Below are positions 10,041-18,060 of a DNA stretch of 41,540 nt, one piece after another. This stretch comes from Nitrospiraceae bacterium (GTDB lineage: Bacteria; Nitrospirota; Thermodesulfovibrionia; UBA6902): contig CP070632.1 of the NCBI GenBank assembly GCA_020356065.1, positions 1,531,159-1,572,698 of the forward strand, in the 5' to 3' direction. The position numbers and the translations under genes were made by a program. Position 1 is the first letter of the stretch, and each line of letters starts with the position of its first letter. The notes beneath the pieces are model-generated. The model had not been told where the DNA came from, did no database searches, and saw only the letters and a program-made list of their open reading frames with translations.

Positions 10041-11353
10041 ATACAAATATCAGACTACAGATTACAGATTGCAGACTACAGACAATAGACAGCAGACTTG
10101 AGACATATACAGGCAAGGCACTTAGAACAGACAACACCCATAAATTTTTTCTTTTTTTTGTCTGTGTTCTGTATTCTGTGTTCTTTGTTCTGTCAAATGC
10201 TGATGCAAAAATATATATTGATATTACTTCGCCGGGCATACGGCAGCTTCCCGTAACAGTAACCGCCAAAGGCACGGCAAGGGCCAAAGAACTTGAATGG
10301 ATTGCAAAGGCAGACCTTGAAGCTACGGGCATGTTCTCGTTTGTAGACCCGGACGTGCCGGGAGCTGAAATCATTGCTGATATGGATGTGGACACACATA
10401 ACGGACTGCAGGTCGTACTCTCGGTGATTGATCAGATTGAAGGCAGGGAGGTACTAAAGAAGAGGTATGATGCATCCAAATTGATAATCAGACCAATGGC
10501 CCACAGCATTGCCAATGATATTTATAAAGTTGCTACGGGAAAGAAGGGCGTGTTCCGGACCAGGATTACATATCTCTCAACATTACCATCAGGCAACAAA
10601 GGAATTAGTCTCATGGACTGGGACGGGTTTAATTCAGTACGCATAGTTACCAGAGGACTGAACTCCAGCCATAGCTGGACCCAGGACGGGAAATATCTGT
10701 TGTTTTCGGCCGAGCGAAATAGAAAGTGGAGAATTTACATTCTCGACTTAAAGACCCTTAAAGAATCCATACTGTACTCATCAAAAGGACTCAATCTTGT
10801 CGGAGGAACATCAACGGACGGCCTGGTCTCATTCTCATCATCCAGGGACGGCAGCTCGGAAATTTATTCCATTAATACGTTTGGTAAGAAGATGAAGAAA
10901 CTGACCCGGTCTTTTGGTATTGATCTTTCCCCTGTGTTTTCACCTGACGGAGAAAAAATCGCATTTGTGTCAGACAGAAGCGGGGGGCCCCAGATTTATA
11001 CAATGGATGCAAATGGAAAGAGCATAAACAGGCTTACATTTGAAGGTTCGTACAATACGTCCCCTGCATGGTCACCCGATAATAAATGGCTGGCATACTC
11101 AGGAAGGATCGATGGCAAAAATCAGATATTCGTGGTAAAATCTGACGGAAGTGAAACATGGCAGATTACCATGACTGGCAATAACGAGAGCCCGTCCTAT
11201 TCGCCTGACGGTCTCTTCCTGGCATTTGATTCTGACAGGGACGGTGAGCGGAGTATTTATATAATGCGTAATACTGGCGAAGGACAAAGAAGAATTACAA
11301 AAAAAGGCTCACAGGCAATGTCTCCAAGATGGTCGCCATATTTTAATGAATGA
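10037..11353 (+). CDS. tolB: TolB, periplasmic beta-propeller of Tol-Pal
   Basis: 438 residues. The mature protein begins near AKIYIDITSPGIRQLPVTV (N-terminal TolB domain), followed by a six-bladed propeller whose repeats read SPDGEKIAFVSDRSGGPQIY, SPDNKWLAYSG and SPDGLFLAFDSDRDG. The start in the ATGA overlap is supported by GAGGTGAGG eight nt upstream, and no other ATG, GTG or TTG lies between it and the hydrophobic core of the signal peptide. The first 53 codons are odd. They coincide with the heptad inverted repeat at 10051-10195, so the n-region (IRLQITDCRLQTIDSRLET) and the hydrophobic core (VCVLYSVFFVLS) are both read from 7-nt iterations. Confidence 0.95.
   Translation: MNTNIRLQITDCRLQTIDSRLETYTGKALRTDNTHKFFLFFVCVLYSVFFVLSNADAKIYIDITSPGIRQLPVTVTAKGTARAKELEWIAKADLEATGMFSFVDPDVPGAEIIADMDVDTHNGLQVVLSVIDQIEGREVLKKRYDASKLIIRPMAHSIANDIYKVATGKKGVFRTRITYLSTLPSGNKGISLMDWDGFNSVRIVTRGLNSSHSWTQDGKYLLFSAERNRKWRIYILDLKTLKESILYSSKGLNLVGGTSTDGLVSFSSSRDGSSEIYSINTFGKKMKKLTRSFGIDLSPVFSPDGEKIAFVSDRSGGPQIYTMDANGKSINRLTFEGSYNTSPAWSPDNKWLAYSGRIDGKNQIFVVKSDGSETWQITMTGNNESPSYSPDGLFLAFDSDRDGERSIYIMRNTGEGQRRITKKGSQAMSPRWSPYFNE
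10051..10195. repeat. Heptad inverted repeat H3 inside the 5' end of tolB
   Basis: The left arm is eight heptads from 10051: CAGACTA, CAGATTA, CAGATTG, CAGACTA, CAGACAA, TAGACAG, CAGACTT, GAGACAT. The right arm is five heptads from 10161: TCTGTGT, TCTGTAT, TCTGTGT, TCTTTGT, TCTGTCA. The reverse complement of the right arm repeats ACAGAAC/ACAGAAT, the same ACAGA core and period as the left arm. The loop is about 54 nt. This copy lies within coding sequence. Confidence 0.8.
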
Positions 11354-11405
11354 TAATGAGAATCAGTTAACATTAAACCATAATTTATTAAGGAGGACCC
11401 ACACT

Positions 11406-11963
11406 ATGAAAAAAATCCTGATTATCGCATTGCTGGTCTTTGCAGTAAGTTGTGCAAAAAAGTACACGAAACCATATGATGAACCTGCAAGAGCCCCGGA
11501 AGAGCCCATATCGGAAGAAACAATAGAAATTGAGGAAGAACAGGTTGAAGAAGTTGAGATACCCCGAGATCAGAGGATTGAAGAAGAAGATATGGCAAGC
11601 AGGGAAATGACAGCAGAAGAAAAAGCCCAGCAGATATTTCAGGACATACTGTTTGATTATGATAAGTACGATATCAGAGCTGAAGCAAGACCCGTACTTG
11701 ATTCAGTGGCCTCCTTTTTAAATGATGAAAAAGATTTAAATATAGCAATCGAGGGACATTGTGACGAAAGGGGAACAAATGAGTATAACCTGGCTCTTGG
11801 TGAAAAGAGGGCCAATTCCACAAAAAACTATCTTGTTTCCCTGGGCATAACACCTGACAGAATTACTGTAGTTACGTATGGAGAAGAAAAACAGCTTTGC
11901 GTGGACCAGAACGAAGATTGCTGGCAGCTGAACAGACGTGCCCATTTTGTTGTTTTAAAGTAA
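11406..11963 (+). CDS. pal: Pal, peptidoglycan-associated lipoprotein
   Basis: 185 residues from the ATG at 11406, chosen because AAGGAGGACC lies just upstream and a lipoprotein signal follows at once (KKILIIALLVFAVSC, lipobox AVSC). An acidic linker (about residues 25-65) leads to an OmpA-type peptidoglycan-binding domain (about residues 75-185), with ILFDYDKYDIRAEARPVLD, IEGHCDERGTNEYNLALGEKRA and the terminal RRAHFVVL. It anchors the outer membrane to peptidoglycan and binds TolB and TolA. An upstream in-frame ATG at 11346 would add 20 residues and bury the signal peptide, so it is rejected. Confidence 0.95.
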   Translation: MKKILIIALLVFAVSCAKKYTKPYDEPARAPEEPISEETIEIEEEQVEEVEIPRDQRIEEEDMASREMTAEEKAQQIFQDILFDYDKYDIRAEARPVLDSVASFLNDEKDLNIAIEGHCDERGTNEYNLALGEKRANSTKNYLVSLGITPDRITVVTYGEEKQLCVDQNEDCWQLNRRAHFVVLK

Positions 11964-12012
11964 ATGGTCATATGTTCTGATTCAGCAGAGCGGGAAGCGA
12001 GGACATTTAATA

Positions 12013-13017
12013 ATGAAGAATCATAATGGTACATATCAAATCTCAGGACTTTTTATATTCACCATCATTATAGCTGCTTTTTCCGTAACGGGGTGTGCAA
12101 CTACTGACGATGTGGGAAGAATTCAATATGATGTCAACAAGCTGAGAGCTGAAGTTTCTTCAATAAAAAAGAAGTCAGCCACAATCGAAAACAGGCTGCC
12201 TGACCAGGAAGACCTGTTTCAGAAAAAAATAACTGCACTGGAGGAAACGCAAAGCGCGACTGCAAGAACGGTTTCTGATCTTTTAATCCAGCTCCAGACC
12301 CTTACTTCTGAATTCCAGACACTGACAGGACAATTTGAAGAATCCCGTTACTTCACTGAAAAAAGTTCAACTGAAGTTATGAAAAGCAGAGAGGAGCAGG
12401 AGGTAAAGACAAAAGAACTGGAACAGGCGGTTGATGATTTAAAGAAAAAAATTGAGGAGTTGAAGATACTTAGCACGAAGCTCGTACAAGCTGATACAGA
12501 TCTTTCCATGACTGATGAAACGATCAAAAAAGACATAGCAGCATTGAAAGCCCAAAAGACTCAGACCGTTCAAAAGCAATCCTCTCAAACAAAATCAGCA
12601 AAGACACAGCCTTCAGCACAAAATGAAAAAATCAAGGCTCTCTATATGGAAGGGTATGAGTCTTTCAAGGCCGGAAAGACGGTAGAGGCAAGAGCAAAAT
12701 TTTCATCAGTACTGAATGATTACGGTGAAAATGATTATTCTGATAACGCCCGCTTCTGGATAGCAGAAAGTCATTACAAAGATGGCAGTTATGAAGATGC
12801 TATTCTGGCTTATGAGGATCTTTTCAAGAAAAATCCTGACAGTGATAAAGTGCCAGGGGCCATGCTGAAGCAGGGACTTGCCTTTTATGCCTTGCAGGAC
12901 AAAAAGACCGGCGAGATCATTCTTGAAAAACTCATTGCAAAATATCCTGACTCAGAGCAGGCAAAGCTGGCAATGAAGAAAATGCGGAAGACCGTTGTCC
13001 CGGAGAAAAGCAATTAA
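12013..13017 (+). CDS. cpoB: CpoB/YbgF-like Tol-Pal system coordinator
   Basis: 334 residues. The N-terminal hydrophobic segment FIFTIIIAAFSVTGC has a lipobox-like VTGC, so this version may be a lipoprotein. A long coiled coil (about residues 35-195) is rich in Lys, Glu and Gln. The C-terminal third holds TPR-like repeats (about residues 215-325: KALYMEGYESFKAGKTVEARAKF, FWIAESHYKDGSYEDAILAYEDLFKKNP). CpoB couples Tol-Pal constriction to peptidoglycan synthesis. The position directly after pal is the usual one. The coiled coil is longer than in E. coli CpoB. Confidence 0.88.
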   Translation: MKNHNGTYQISGLFIFTIIIAAFSVTGCATTDDVGRIQYDVNKLRAEVSSIKKKSATIENRLPDQEDLFQKKITALEETQSATARTVSDLLIQLQTLTSEFQTLTGQFEESRYFTEKSSTEVMKSREEQEVKTKELEQAVDDLKKKIEELKILSTKLVQADTDLSMTDETIKKDIAALKAQKTQTVQKQSSQTKSAKTQPSAQNEKIKALYMEGYESFKAGKTVEARAKFSSVLNDYGENDYSDNARFWIAESHYKDGSYEDAILAYEDLFKKNPDSDKVPGAMLKQGLAFYALQDKKTGEIILEKLIAKYPDSEQAKLAMKKMRKTVVPEKSN

Positions 13018-13068
13018 CTGTATAGACTGATAATTCAGCAAACAATACATACCCGGAAGGAGTTCTTA

Positions 13069-13422
13069 ATGATAAAAAAAATACTTGTTGTATCGGTACT
13101 CATGCTGTTACTTTTTCAGGGTGCTGCATCTGCGATGGGCACGCAGGGAGAAACGATATTCAGGGATGCTTTGTACGGAGCGGCAATCGGTGGTCTGCTC
13201 GGGAGTGCTTTCTATCTTCTTGATGATAATGAACTGGGGAAAAAAGTCGCATCAGGCGTTATTGTGGGTACGATAGGAGGTCTTGTTTTTGGTTTTGCAG
13301 AGACAACAGGAGTTGTGCAGATTGAGAATAACAAAATTAAGTTTGCCGTGCCTGCTCCGGTTATTAATATACAGAAGGATGAAATGATTTATTCTGCATC
13401 GTTAATTAAAGCAAAGTTTTAA
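13069..13422 (+). CDS. Small exported glycine-zipper protein, function unknown
   Basis: 117 residues. A cleavable signal (about residues 1-22, LVVSVLMLLLFQGAASAMG) is followed by two Gly-rich hydrophobic segments spaced by an acidic loop: DALYGAAIGGLLGSAFYLL and GVIVGTIGGLVFGFAE. Their GxxxG patterns suggest a glycine-zipper membrane or outer-membrane element. The last 35 residues look like beta strands. GGAAGGAG precedes the ATG. It is the last gene of the tol-pal cluster, 51 bp after cpoB, and a terminator follows, so co-transcription and an envelope role are likely. I do not recognise a named family. Confidence 0.75.
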   Translation: MIKKILVVSVLMLLLFQGAASAMGTQGETIFRDALYGAAIGGLLGSAFYLLDDNELGKKVASGVIVGTIGGLVFGFAETTGVVQIENNKIKFAVPAPVINIQKDEMIYSASLIKAKF

Positions 13423-13440
13423 TAATACAAACTCATATAA

Positions 13441-13471
13441 AGAGCCTCTTTTCTACAGGGGCTCTTTTTTT
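13441..13471 (+). terminator. Rho-independent terminator of the tol-pal operon
   Basis: The stem AGAGCCTC / GGGGCTCT (one G-U pair) with a 9-nt loop is followed by T7. It lies 19 bp after the stop codon of the small glycine-zipper gene. Confidence 0.85.
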
Positions 13472-13539
13472 AATTTTCTGCTGTATTACAGAAACATGGC
13501 TAATTTATTTAATTACCTGGCCCACATCATTCATAAACG

Positions 13540-13700
13540 TTATCAAGCAAGGCAGGCATACCATATAAACGTATTGAATGCGTTGTGAAGCATTCACGGG
13601 ATCTGCGTAATTATGCTTTGTTATATATATTCCTTTCAAAAAAGCCCATTGGATGTTACGCTCCCAATTCGTTTTTCCTGCATACCTGCCTTACTTATGA
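13540..13700 (+). repeat. ERIC-like intergenic element, copy A
   Basis: A 160-bp element ended by inverted repeats: left TCAAGCAAGGCAGGCATACC, right GCATACCTGCCTTACTTATG. Inside is a perfect hairpin TGAATGC-GTTGTGAA-GCATTCA (around 13575-13596) followed by a conserved GGGATC. The same order of blocks occurs in copy B (16028-16187, inverted) and, degraded, in copy C (20953-21110). It has no coding capacity. This copy fills most of the 360-bp gap between the tol-pal terminator and prfB. Confidence 0.75.
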
Positions 13701-13782
13701 ATATTCAGTGATAGATACCCTCCATGCTTTTCATGTATAATAATCCTGCCATGAAAAGAATAAACAGGAGGCAGTAATAATA

Positions 13783-14899
13783 ATGATTTCCAGTGATGAG
13801 CTGAAAGACAGATTAAAAGAGATCGAGCCCCGTTTAGCAGCCCTCCGGAGGTTTCTTTGATGTACCTTCCAAACTGAAACGCCTTGAAGAACTCCAAAAA
13901 GAACTGACAGCTGAGGACCTCTGGGACTCACCGGGCAGGGCCCAGGTTTTACTTAAAGAAAAATCAGGTATTGAAAATATCATCGGGCCTTTGCAAGCAC
14001 TGGATGATACGTTTGAAGATCTCAACATCCTTCTCGAACTGTCGGGTGAAGAAGGCGGCGAAGCAATGCTTGAGGACGCAGCAGGTTCTTTAAACGAACT
14101 TATTAGAAAAATTGATGATATCGAACTGAGAAGTACCCTTTCCGGCGAGACAGATACGAACAATGCTATCCTGACAATTAATCCCGGAGCAGGCGGGACA
14201 GAAAGTCAGGACTGGGCCCAGATCCTGATGAGAATGTACATGCGGTGGGCCGAAAGGAGCGGATTCAAGGTCGAGATAATAGAATACATGGCAGGTGATG
14301 AAGCCGGTATTAAGAGCGTTACCATGACCATCAGCGGTCAATACGCATATGGCTATCTCAAGGGGGAGGCCGGAGTCCATCGCCTTGTCCGGATATCTCC
14401 GTTTGATGCCAATAAAAGGCGGCATACTTCATTTACCGCTGTTCTCGTATATCCCGAAGTGAGTGAGGACATCGACGTTGAAATTAATGATGATGATATC
14501 AGGATCGACACATTCAGGGCTTCGGGTGCCGGAGGTCAGCATGTGAATAAAACAGATTCAGCCGTAAGGATCACGCATTTTCCAACCAATATTGTGGTCA
14601 GTTGCCAGAATGAACGGTCCCAGCAGAAGAACAGGGCCACTGCCATGAAAATACTCAAAGCAAAACTGTTTGCTCTGAAGCAGAAGGAGCAGGAAGATAA
14701 AATGGATGAAATGATCGGCGAGAAAAAGGATATCGCCTGGGGCAGCCAGATACGTTCATACACGTTGCAGCCCTATCAGTTGATAAAGGACCACCGGACC
14801 GGATTCGAAGCCGGTAATGTGAATGCCGTACTTGACGGTGATCTGGACGATTTTATTAAAGAGTATTTATTGTTCAGGAAAGAGAAAAGCAGGATATAA
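13783..14899 (+). CDS. prfB: Peptide chain release factor 2 with programmed +1 frameshift
   Basis: RF2 reads UGA and UAA stop codons. Frame 1 starts at 13783 (AGGAGG nine nt upstream) and runs 25 codons to an in-frame TGA at 13858-13860. A +1 shift at CTT-TGA continues from 13859 to 14899, giving 371 residues (E. coli RF2 has 365). The stop-codon-reading tripeptide SPF falls at about residues 205-207 and the catalytic GGQ at about 250-252, the same numbering as E. coli. The CGGAGG-TTT-CTT-TGA arrangement keeps the E. coli spacing between the internal Shine-Dalgarno and the slip codon. The product therefore controls its own level: low RF2 favours the shift. This is not a broken gene. Confidence 0.96.
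13845..13861 (+). promoter_or_regulatory. Programmed +1 frameshift site of prfB
   Basis: Internal Shine-Dalgarno CGGAGG (13846-13851), three-base spacer TTT, slippery CTT, stop TGA followed by T. The zero frame stops here, and the +1 frame is open to the GGQ domain and the normal C-terminus. Confidence 0.93.
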
Positions 14900-14906
14900 T
14901 TTACAG

Positions 14907-14968
14907 GTGATGGTGACAGGTTACTGGTGACAGGAAATTACCCAATACCTATCACCCTTGACCATTAT
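14907..14968. repeat. Heptad inverted repeat H4 between prfB and the nitroreductase gene
   Basis: Left arm heptads are GTGATGG, TGACAGG, TTACTGG and TGACAGG (14907-14934). The right arm is CCCAATA, CCTATCA, CCCTTGA and CCATTAT (14941-14968). The reverse complement of the right arm gives TCAAGGG and TGATAGG, matching the left-arm word TGACAGG in phase. It fills the 74-bp gap almost completely. Confidence 0.75.
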
Positions 14969-14973
14969 TATTT

Positions 14974-15477
14974 ATGGATTTATTTAATTTAATTAAAACA
15001 CGCCGAAGTGTAAGAAGGTTTACAGATGAACCTGTTTCTGATGAGGCTATTGATAAAATCATCGAAGCTGGTACATGGGCCCCGTCCGGAAAGAACAACC
15101 AGCCCTGGAGATTCGCGGTAATAAGAGATCATACTGTAAAGTCTCAGGTTTCGGAATTGACTCATTATGCAAAATGTGTGTTAAGCGCACATGTCCTTAT
15201 AGCGGTATTTCTTGATGAGACGTCAAGTTATCACAAAATTAAGGATGCCCAGGCAATTGGCTCCTGTATCCAGAATATGCTTCTCACCATTCATGACGAA
15301 GGGCTTGGCGCTGTCTGGCTTGGAGAGATTTTAAAAAACAGCGACAGAGTCAGAGATCTGGTTAATGGATCCAGGGACCTTGAACTCATGGCAGTCATTG
15401 CCATCGGCCATCCTGCCGGTGATAGTGGTACGGGCAGCAGAAAAGAAGTTGAGCAGACTATATTCTTTAGAAGATAA
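14974..15477 (+). CDS. Nitroreductase-family flavoprotein
   Basis: 167 residues, a short member of the NAD(P)H:FMN-dependent nitroreductase superfamily. Conserved elements are KTRRSVRRFTDEPV (about residues 8-21, FMN phosphate contacts), the IIEAGTWAPSGKNNQPWRFAVI segment (about residues 29-50), the helix DAQAIGSCIQNMLLTIHDEGLGAVWLG (about residues 90-116) and a terminal beta strand. The substrate cannot be inferred; relatives reduce nitro compounds or quinones, or dehalogenate. No ribosome site is seen before the ATG, because the heptad repeat H4 runs to within 6 bp of it. Confidence 0.85.
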   Translation: MDLFNLIKTRRSVRRFTDEPVSDEAIDKIIEAGTWAPSGKNNQPWRFAVIRDHTVKSQVSELTHYAKCVLSAHVLIAVFLDETSSYHKIKDAQAIGSCIQNMLLTIHDEGLGAVWLGEILKNSDRVRDLVNGSRDLELMAVIAIGHPAGDSGTGSRKEVEQTIFFRR

Positions 15478-15577
15478 TATATGATACACCATGAAAACTG
15501 TTCCACTCTCATCATTTGACTCTTTATAAAAATGTAAGATATAAACGTAAATAAAAAAATATGGATTAAATAGTTCA

Positions 15578-16000
15578 TTATTTTTTATCTTTCATATTAT
15601 GATGTCCTGACCATCTGAGTGTAAGTATCTCTGAGTCCTCATCCATTTTCCATGTATGCTCCAGTTCCTCACGCCAGATGACATAGTCCCCTTGATTATG
15701 AAGTCTCACCTTCACCTGATTGTCCGGACTGTTCTTTTCCCTGAAGGTGAAGGTAAAGTCCCCTCTGATTAAAATACTCATACCTGTTTTATCTGAACAG
15801 TCTGCCCAGACGTCCCGTACATCATTCTTTTTATACATTCCCCATTTGATTTCTATCTCATCAGTATTTCGAAGGCCGTACTTTGCCTTATCAAAAGGAA
15901 TGCCCTTTGCTTCGCACCATTTTTCAATCGTTCCCGTAAACCAGAAAGCAAAATCCCTGCCGTCTGTTTTTGCGTTCCCTTTTGTGATATGTATAGTCAT
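15578..16000 (-). CDS. Cupin-like protein, function unknown
   Basis: 140 residues, no signal peptide or membrane segment. The C-terminal half looks like a single-domain cupin barrel: ILIRGDFTFTFRE, then VRLHNQGDYVIWREELEHTWKMDEDSEILTLRW (about residues 97-130), where EHTW and the following strand resemble cupin motif 2. The N-terminal half (IEKWCEAKGIPFDKAKYGLRNTDEIEIKWGMYKKN) is not recognised. It stands between a plus-strand nitroreductase, with which it is convergent, and ERIC-like copy B. The substrate is unknown. Confidence 0.65.
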   Translation of the reverse strand: MTIHITKGNAKTDGRDFAFWFTGTIEKWCEAKGIPFDKAKYGLRNTDEIEIKWGMYKKNDVRDVWADCSDKTGMSILIRGDFTFTFREKNSPDNQVKVRLHNQGDYVIWREELEHTWKMDEDSEILTLRWSGHHNMKDKK

Positions 16001-16027
16001 GATGATTAACTACATTATGTATGAATG

Positions 16028-16187
16028 TTATCAAGCAAGGCAGGCACACCGAAAAACGACTTGCGAGCGGGACTTCGAAACGGCTTTATAAAACAGTCCG
16101 TATATGAACACAGCATAAATACGTTGATCCCTTGAAAGCTTCACAACGCATTCAATACGTGCTTACGGTATGCCTGCCTTGCTTATA
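16028..16187 (-). repeat. ERIC-like intergenic element, copy B
   Basis: The same element as copy A in inverted orientation. Ends are TCAAGCAAGGCAGGCACACC (left) and GTATGCCTGCCTTGCTTATA (right). Read on the minus strand the interior gives GTATTGAATGCGTTGTGAAG, identical to copy A over more than 20 nt, then a one-base hairpin change (GCTTTCA for GCATTCA) and GGGATC. It occupies the 208-bp gap between the cupin-like gene and the TraB/GumN gene. Confidence 0.78.
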
Positions 16188-16208
16188 AAAAATCGGGAAT
16201 CCATTAAG

Positions 16209-17114
16209 CTATTGAGAAATACCCTGTTTCTGAACGACCTTATATCCCTTCTGTCTCAAAAGATCTACCACACTTTTTTCCCCTACAAGATGTGCCGCTC
16301 CTACAACTACCAGAAGGTCACCATTCTGTCTTGCATGATGCAGAATTTTCGAAACCCACCTGCGGTTTCTTTTCACGATTAAGCGGTCATAAAGATCAGG
16401 AAACTCGGTGAAACTCTCATTCATGATACTGTCAAGTTTATCTGCATCTCCGTTTTTCCAGGCATGTACCATGTCCGCAAACATTGATTCGATAATTTTA
16501 ATTTCAATCAGTATCTGCTTCAGCAGAGCTTCCTGACGTGTCCTGCTGAGTCCTGCAAAGAGACTGATCTGGAATTCATTGGTCTCAAGAAATATAAGAT
16601 CCTTTTTATCCTGTTTCGCCTTTTTGAAAAAACGCCTGTCCACACCGAGCTCAGGATCAAAACCCAGCCTTATCATCTCAGTACCTGTAAGTGTAAGTGC
16701 AACCATCCATGGTCTGAAATGCTCAAACTGTACAATCGACAGTCCCGATGCCTCCAATCTCCTTTTGAGCAGCGCATACGTGTCAGCAGATACATTGCCT
16801 GATAATGACCGGCCCCTTGGATACATGCCGCGTCTTAACATTTTTGCCTGCAGAGAGCTGTCATCCATGCTGTCCAGGTCTGTTTCAAATACTACTTTGC
16901 TGCAGCAGCTATATATTTGTTCAATCTCTTCAGGCAGGGGGTATGATTCCCGGTTCAGTACATGAATTGAGCCGAGCAGATAAACAGTGTTATTCCCAGA
17001 TTCAAACGTCCATATAAAACTTTTCCCGTTTTTTGACTCTGCAAAGGCAGAAGTGATAAAAAGGAGCGTTAAAAGAACAGACGTTAAAAATAATAATTTA
17101 TTCTTGTGAAGCAT
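16209..17114 (-). CDS. TraB/GumN-family exported protein
   Basis: 301 residues. A signal peptide (about residues 1-25, LLFLTSVLLTLLFITSAFAES) is followed by the TraB/GumN fold. The N-terminal signature is NTVYLLGSIHVLNRESYPLPEEIEQIYSCC (about residues 39-68), with the GSxH motif. The paired C-terminal motif is LVVVGAAHLVGEKSVVDLLRQKGYKV, with GAAHL (about residues 268-293). Related Tiki proteins are metalloproteases that use the two GxxH-type motifs, but activity in bacterial members is unproven. The start lies one base after the mqnB stop codon, so the two are probably co-transcribed. Confidence 0.85.
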   Translation of the reverse strand: MLHKNKLLFLTSVLLTLLFITSAFAESKNGKSFIWTFESGNNTVYLLGSIHVLNRESYPLPEEIEQIYSCCSKVVFETDLDSMDDSSLQAKMLRRGMYPRGRSLSGNVSADTYALLKRRLEASGLSIVQFEHFRPWMVALTLTGTEMIRLGFDPELGVDRRFFKKAKQDKKDLIFLETNEFQISLFAGLSRTRQEALLKQILIEIKIIESMFADMVHAWKNGDADKLDSIMNESFTEFPDLYDRLIVKRNRRWVSKILHHARQNGDLLVVVGAAHLVGEKSVVDLLRQKGYKVVQKQGISQ

Positions 17115-17115
17115 C

Positions 17116-17853
17116 TTATGTGCACCTGCTTATAAACAACAACTGATCAAATTCCAGCATGCGTAACACCGTCTGCTGGCAATTCTCTGCAGCCTCTTTT
17201 AATTTCCATTTTCTCCTGTCACGGATACCGGCAATATTACTGATCCCTCTTATTTCAGCCATAGGAATACCATAAATGGCACAAACCTGCGCAATAGCTG
17301 CACCTTCCATGTTTTCACAAATTCCGCCAAATCTCTTTTCAAGTTCCATTGCCCTTTTTTGTGTGCCTGTTGCTGCCCCGACCGTTATAAAAGGGCCTGA
17401 CCTGATTTGTATACCCCTATGTATGTTTGCTTTTAAAAATGACTTTGACAGTGCGGACAGAGGAAACGCATTAAAATACTTCTTTTCACCTTTTTGAAGT
17501 GTCGGAATCCCGATTTCCTGCATGTCCTTCCATCCTTCTGAAGTAATCACCCCGTCATCTCCTGATATTTCCATTGTAGCAACAGCAACATCCCCTGGCC
17601 CCAGACCGGAACCCGGATAAGCCCCTCCTACCCCTATGGTAATGATTTTATCAGCAGGCACATTCTCAACCACTGCCGTTACCGCATGCGCTGCATTGAC
17701 CTTTCCTATACCTGTATTGACGAGCAGAACATCAAGACCTGCAAGCTTTCCCCTGTGTGCTTTTTTCCCGGCAACAGCTGCTACCCTCCCTCTTTTTAGA
17801 AGGGAAAGAAGCATATCCGATTCAAAAGACATTGATGATACCACTGCAATCAT
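17116..17853 (-). CDS. mqnB: Futalosine hydrolase
   Basis: 245 residues of the nucleoside phosphorylase/hydrolase superfamily. MqnB cleaves futalosine to dehypoxanthine futalosine plus hypoxanthine in the alternative menaquinone pathway. Supporting segments are VNTGIGKVNAAHAV (about residues 49-62), GVGGAYPGSGLGPGDVAVAT (about residues 78-97), the ENMEGAAIAQVCAIYGIP signature (about residues 181-198; purine ring and ribose contacts) and EIRGISNIAGIRDRRKWKLKEA near the C-terminus, which fits MqnB better than MTA/SAH nucleosidase. No other mqn gene is in the window. It has no Shine-Dalgarno: a TATAAT lies 8 nt before the ATG. Confidence 0.85.
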   Translation of the reverse strand: MIAVVSSMSFESDMLLSLLKRGRVAAVAGKKAHRGKLAGLDVLLVNTGIGKVNAAHAVTAVVENVPADKIITIGVGGAYPGSGLGPGDVAVATMEISGDDGVITSEGWKDMQEIGIPTLQKGEKKYFNAFPLSALSKSFLKANIHRGIQIRSGPFITVGAATGTQKRAMELEKRFGGICENMEGAAIAQVCAIYGIPMAEIRGISNIAGIRDRRKWKLKEAAENCQQTVLRMLEFDQLLFISRCT

Positions 17854-17861
17854 GTTTACGT

Positions 17862-17891
17862 ATTATAGTATAAAACTGCCTGATCTCTTAA
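17862..17891 (-). promoter_or_regulatory. Candidate promoter of mqnB, predicted leaderless
   Basis: On the minus strand there is TTAAGA (17891-17886), an 18-nt spacer and a perfect TATAAT (17867-17862). Only ACGTAAAC separates it from the ATG, so transcription would begin at or beside the start codon. Confidence 0.5.
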
Positions 17892-17927
17892 GCGCTGAAT
17901 AAAATTGTATAATTACGGATCTTTATC

Positions 17928-17950
17928 ATCACAGGCTCCTGTGATATAAT
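17928..17950 (+). promoter_or_regulatory. Operator-like palindrome overlapping a TATAAT element
   Basis: ATCACAGG-CT-CCTGTGAT is a perfect 8-bp inverted repeat with a 2-bp centre (17928-17945). Its last base is the first base of a perfect TATAAT (17945-17950) facing the downstream hydrolase gene. A dimeric regulator bound there would block the promoter. No regulator family was assigned; no clear -35 was found. Confidence 0.45.
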
Positions 17951-18060
17951 CTTTTTGCATGTCCTGATATGTAAAAATTATTATGCATTCGATACTGTTT
18001 ATTCTTTATTCAGTTATACTTCTGTTCCCGGCGTATGCCGGAGAAAGGGAGGCACATACA

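Noticed and set aside
10051-10195. CRISPR-like array
   Set aside because: The units are 7 nt without spacers, and the two arms are inverted, unlike CRISPR repeats. No cas gene is present.
9922-10395. 157-codon minus-strand open frame over the tolA-tolB junction
   Set aside because: It is open only because the heptad repeat contains few stop codons in any frame. The RLQ/TQT-like peptide is the repeat read backwards.
13858-13860. In-frame TGA in prfB as a sign of a pseudogene or sequencing error
   Set aside because: The internal Shine-Dalgarno, CTT-TGA and exact spacing match the known RF2 autoregulatory frameshift, and the rest of the gene is intact.
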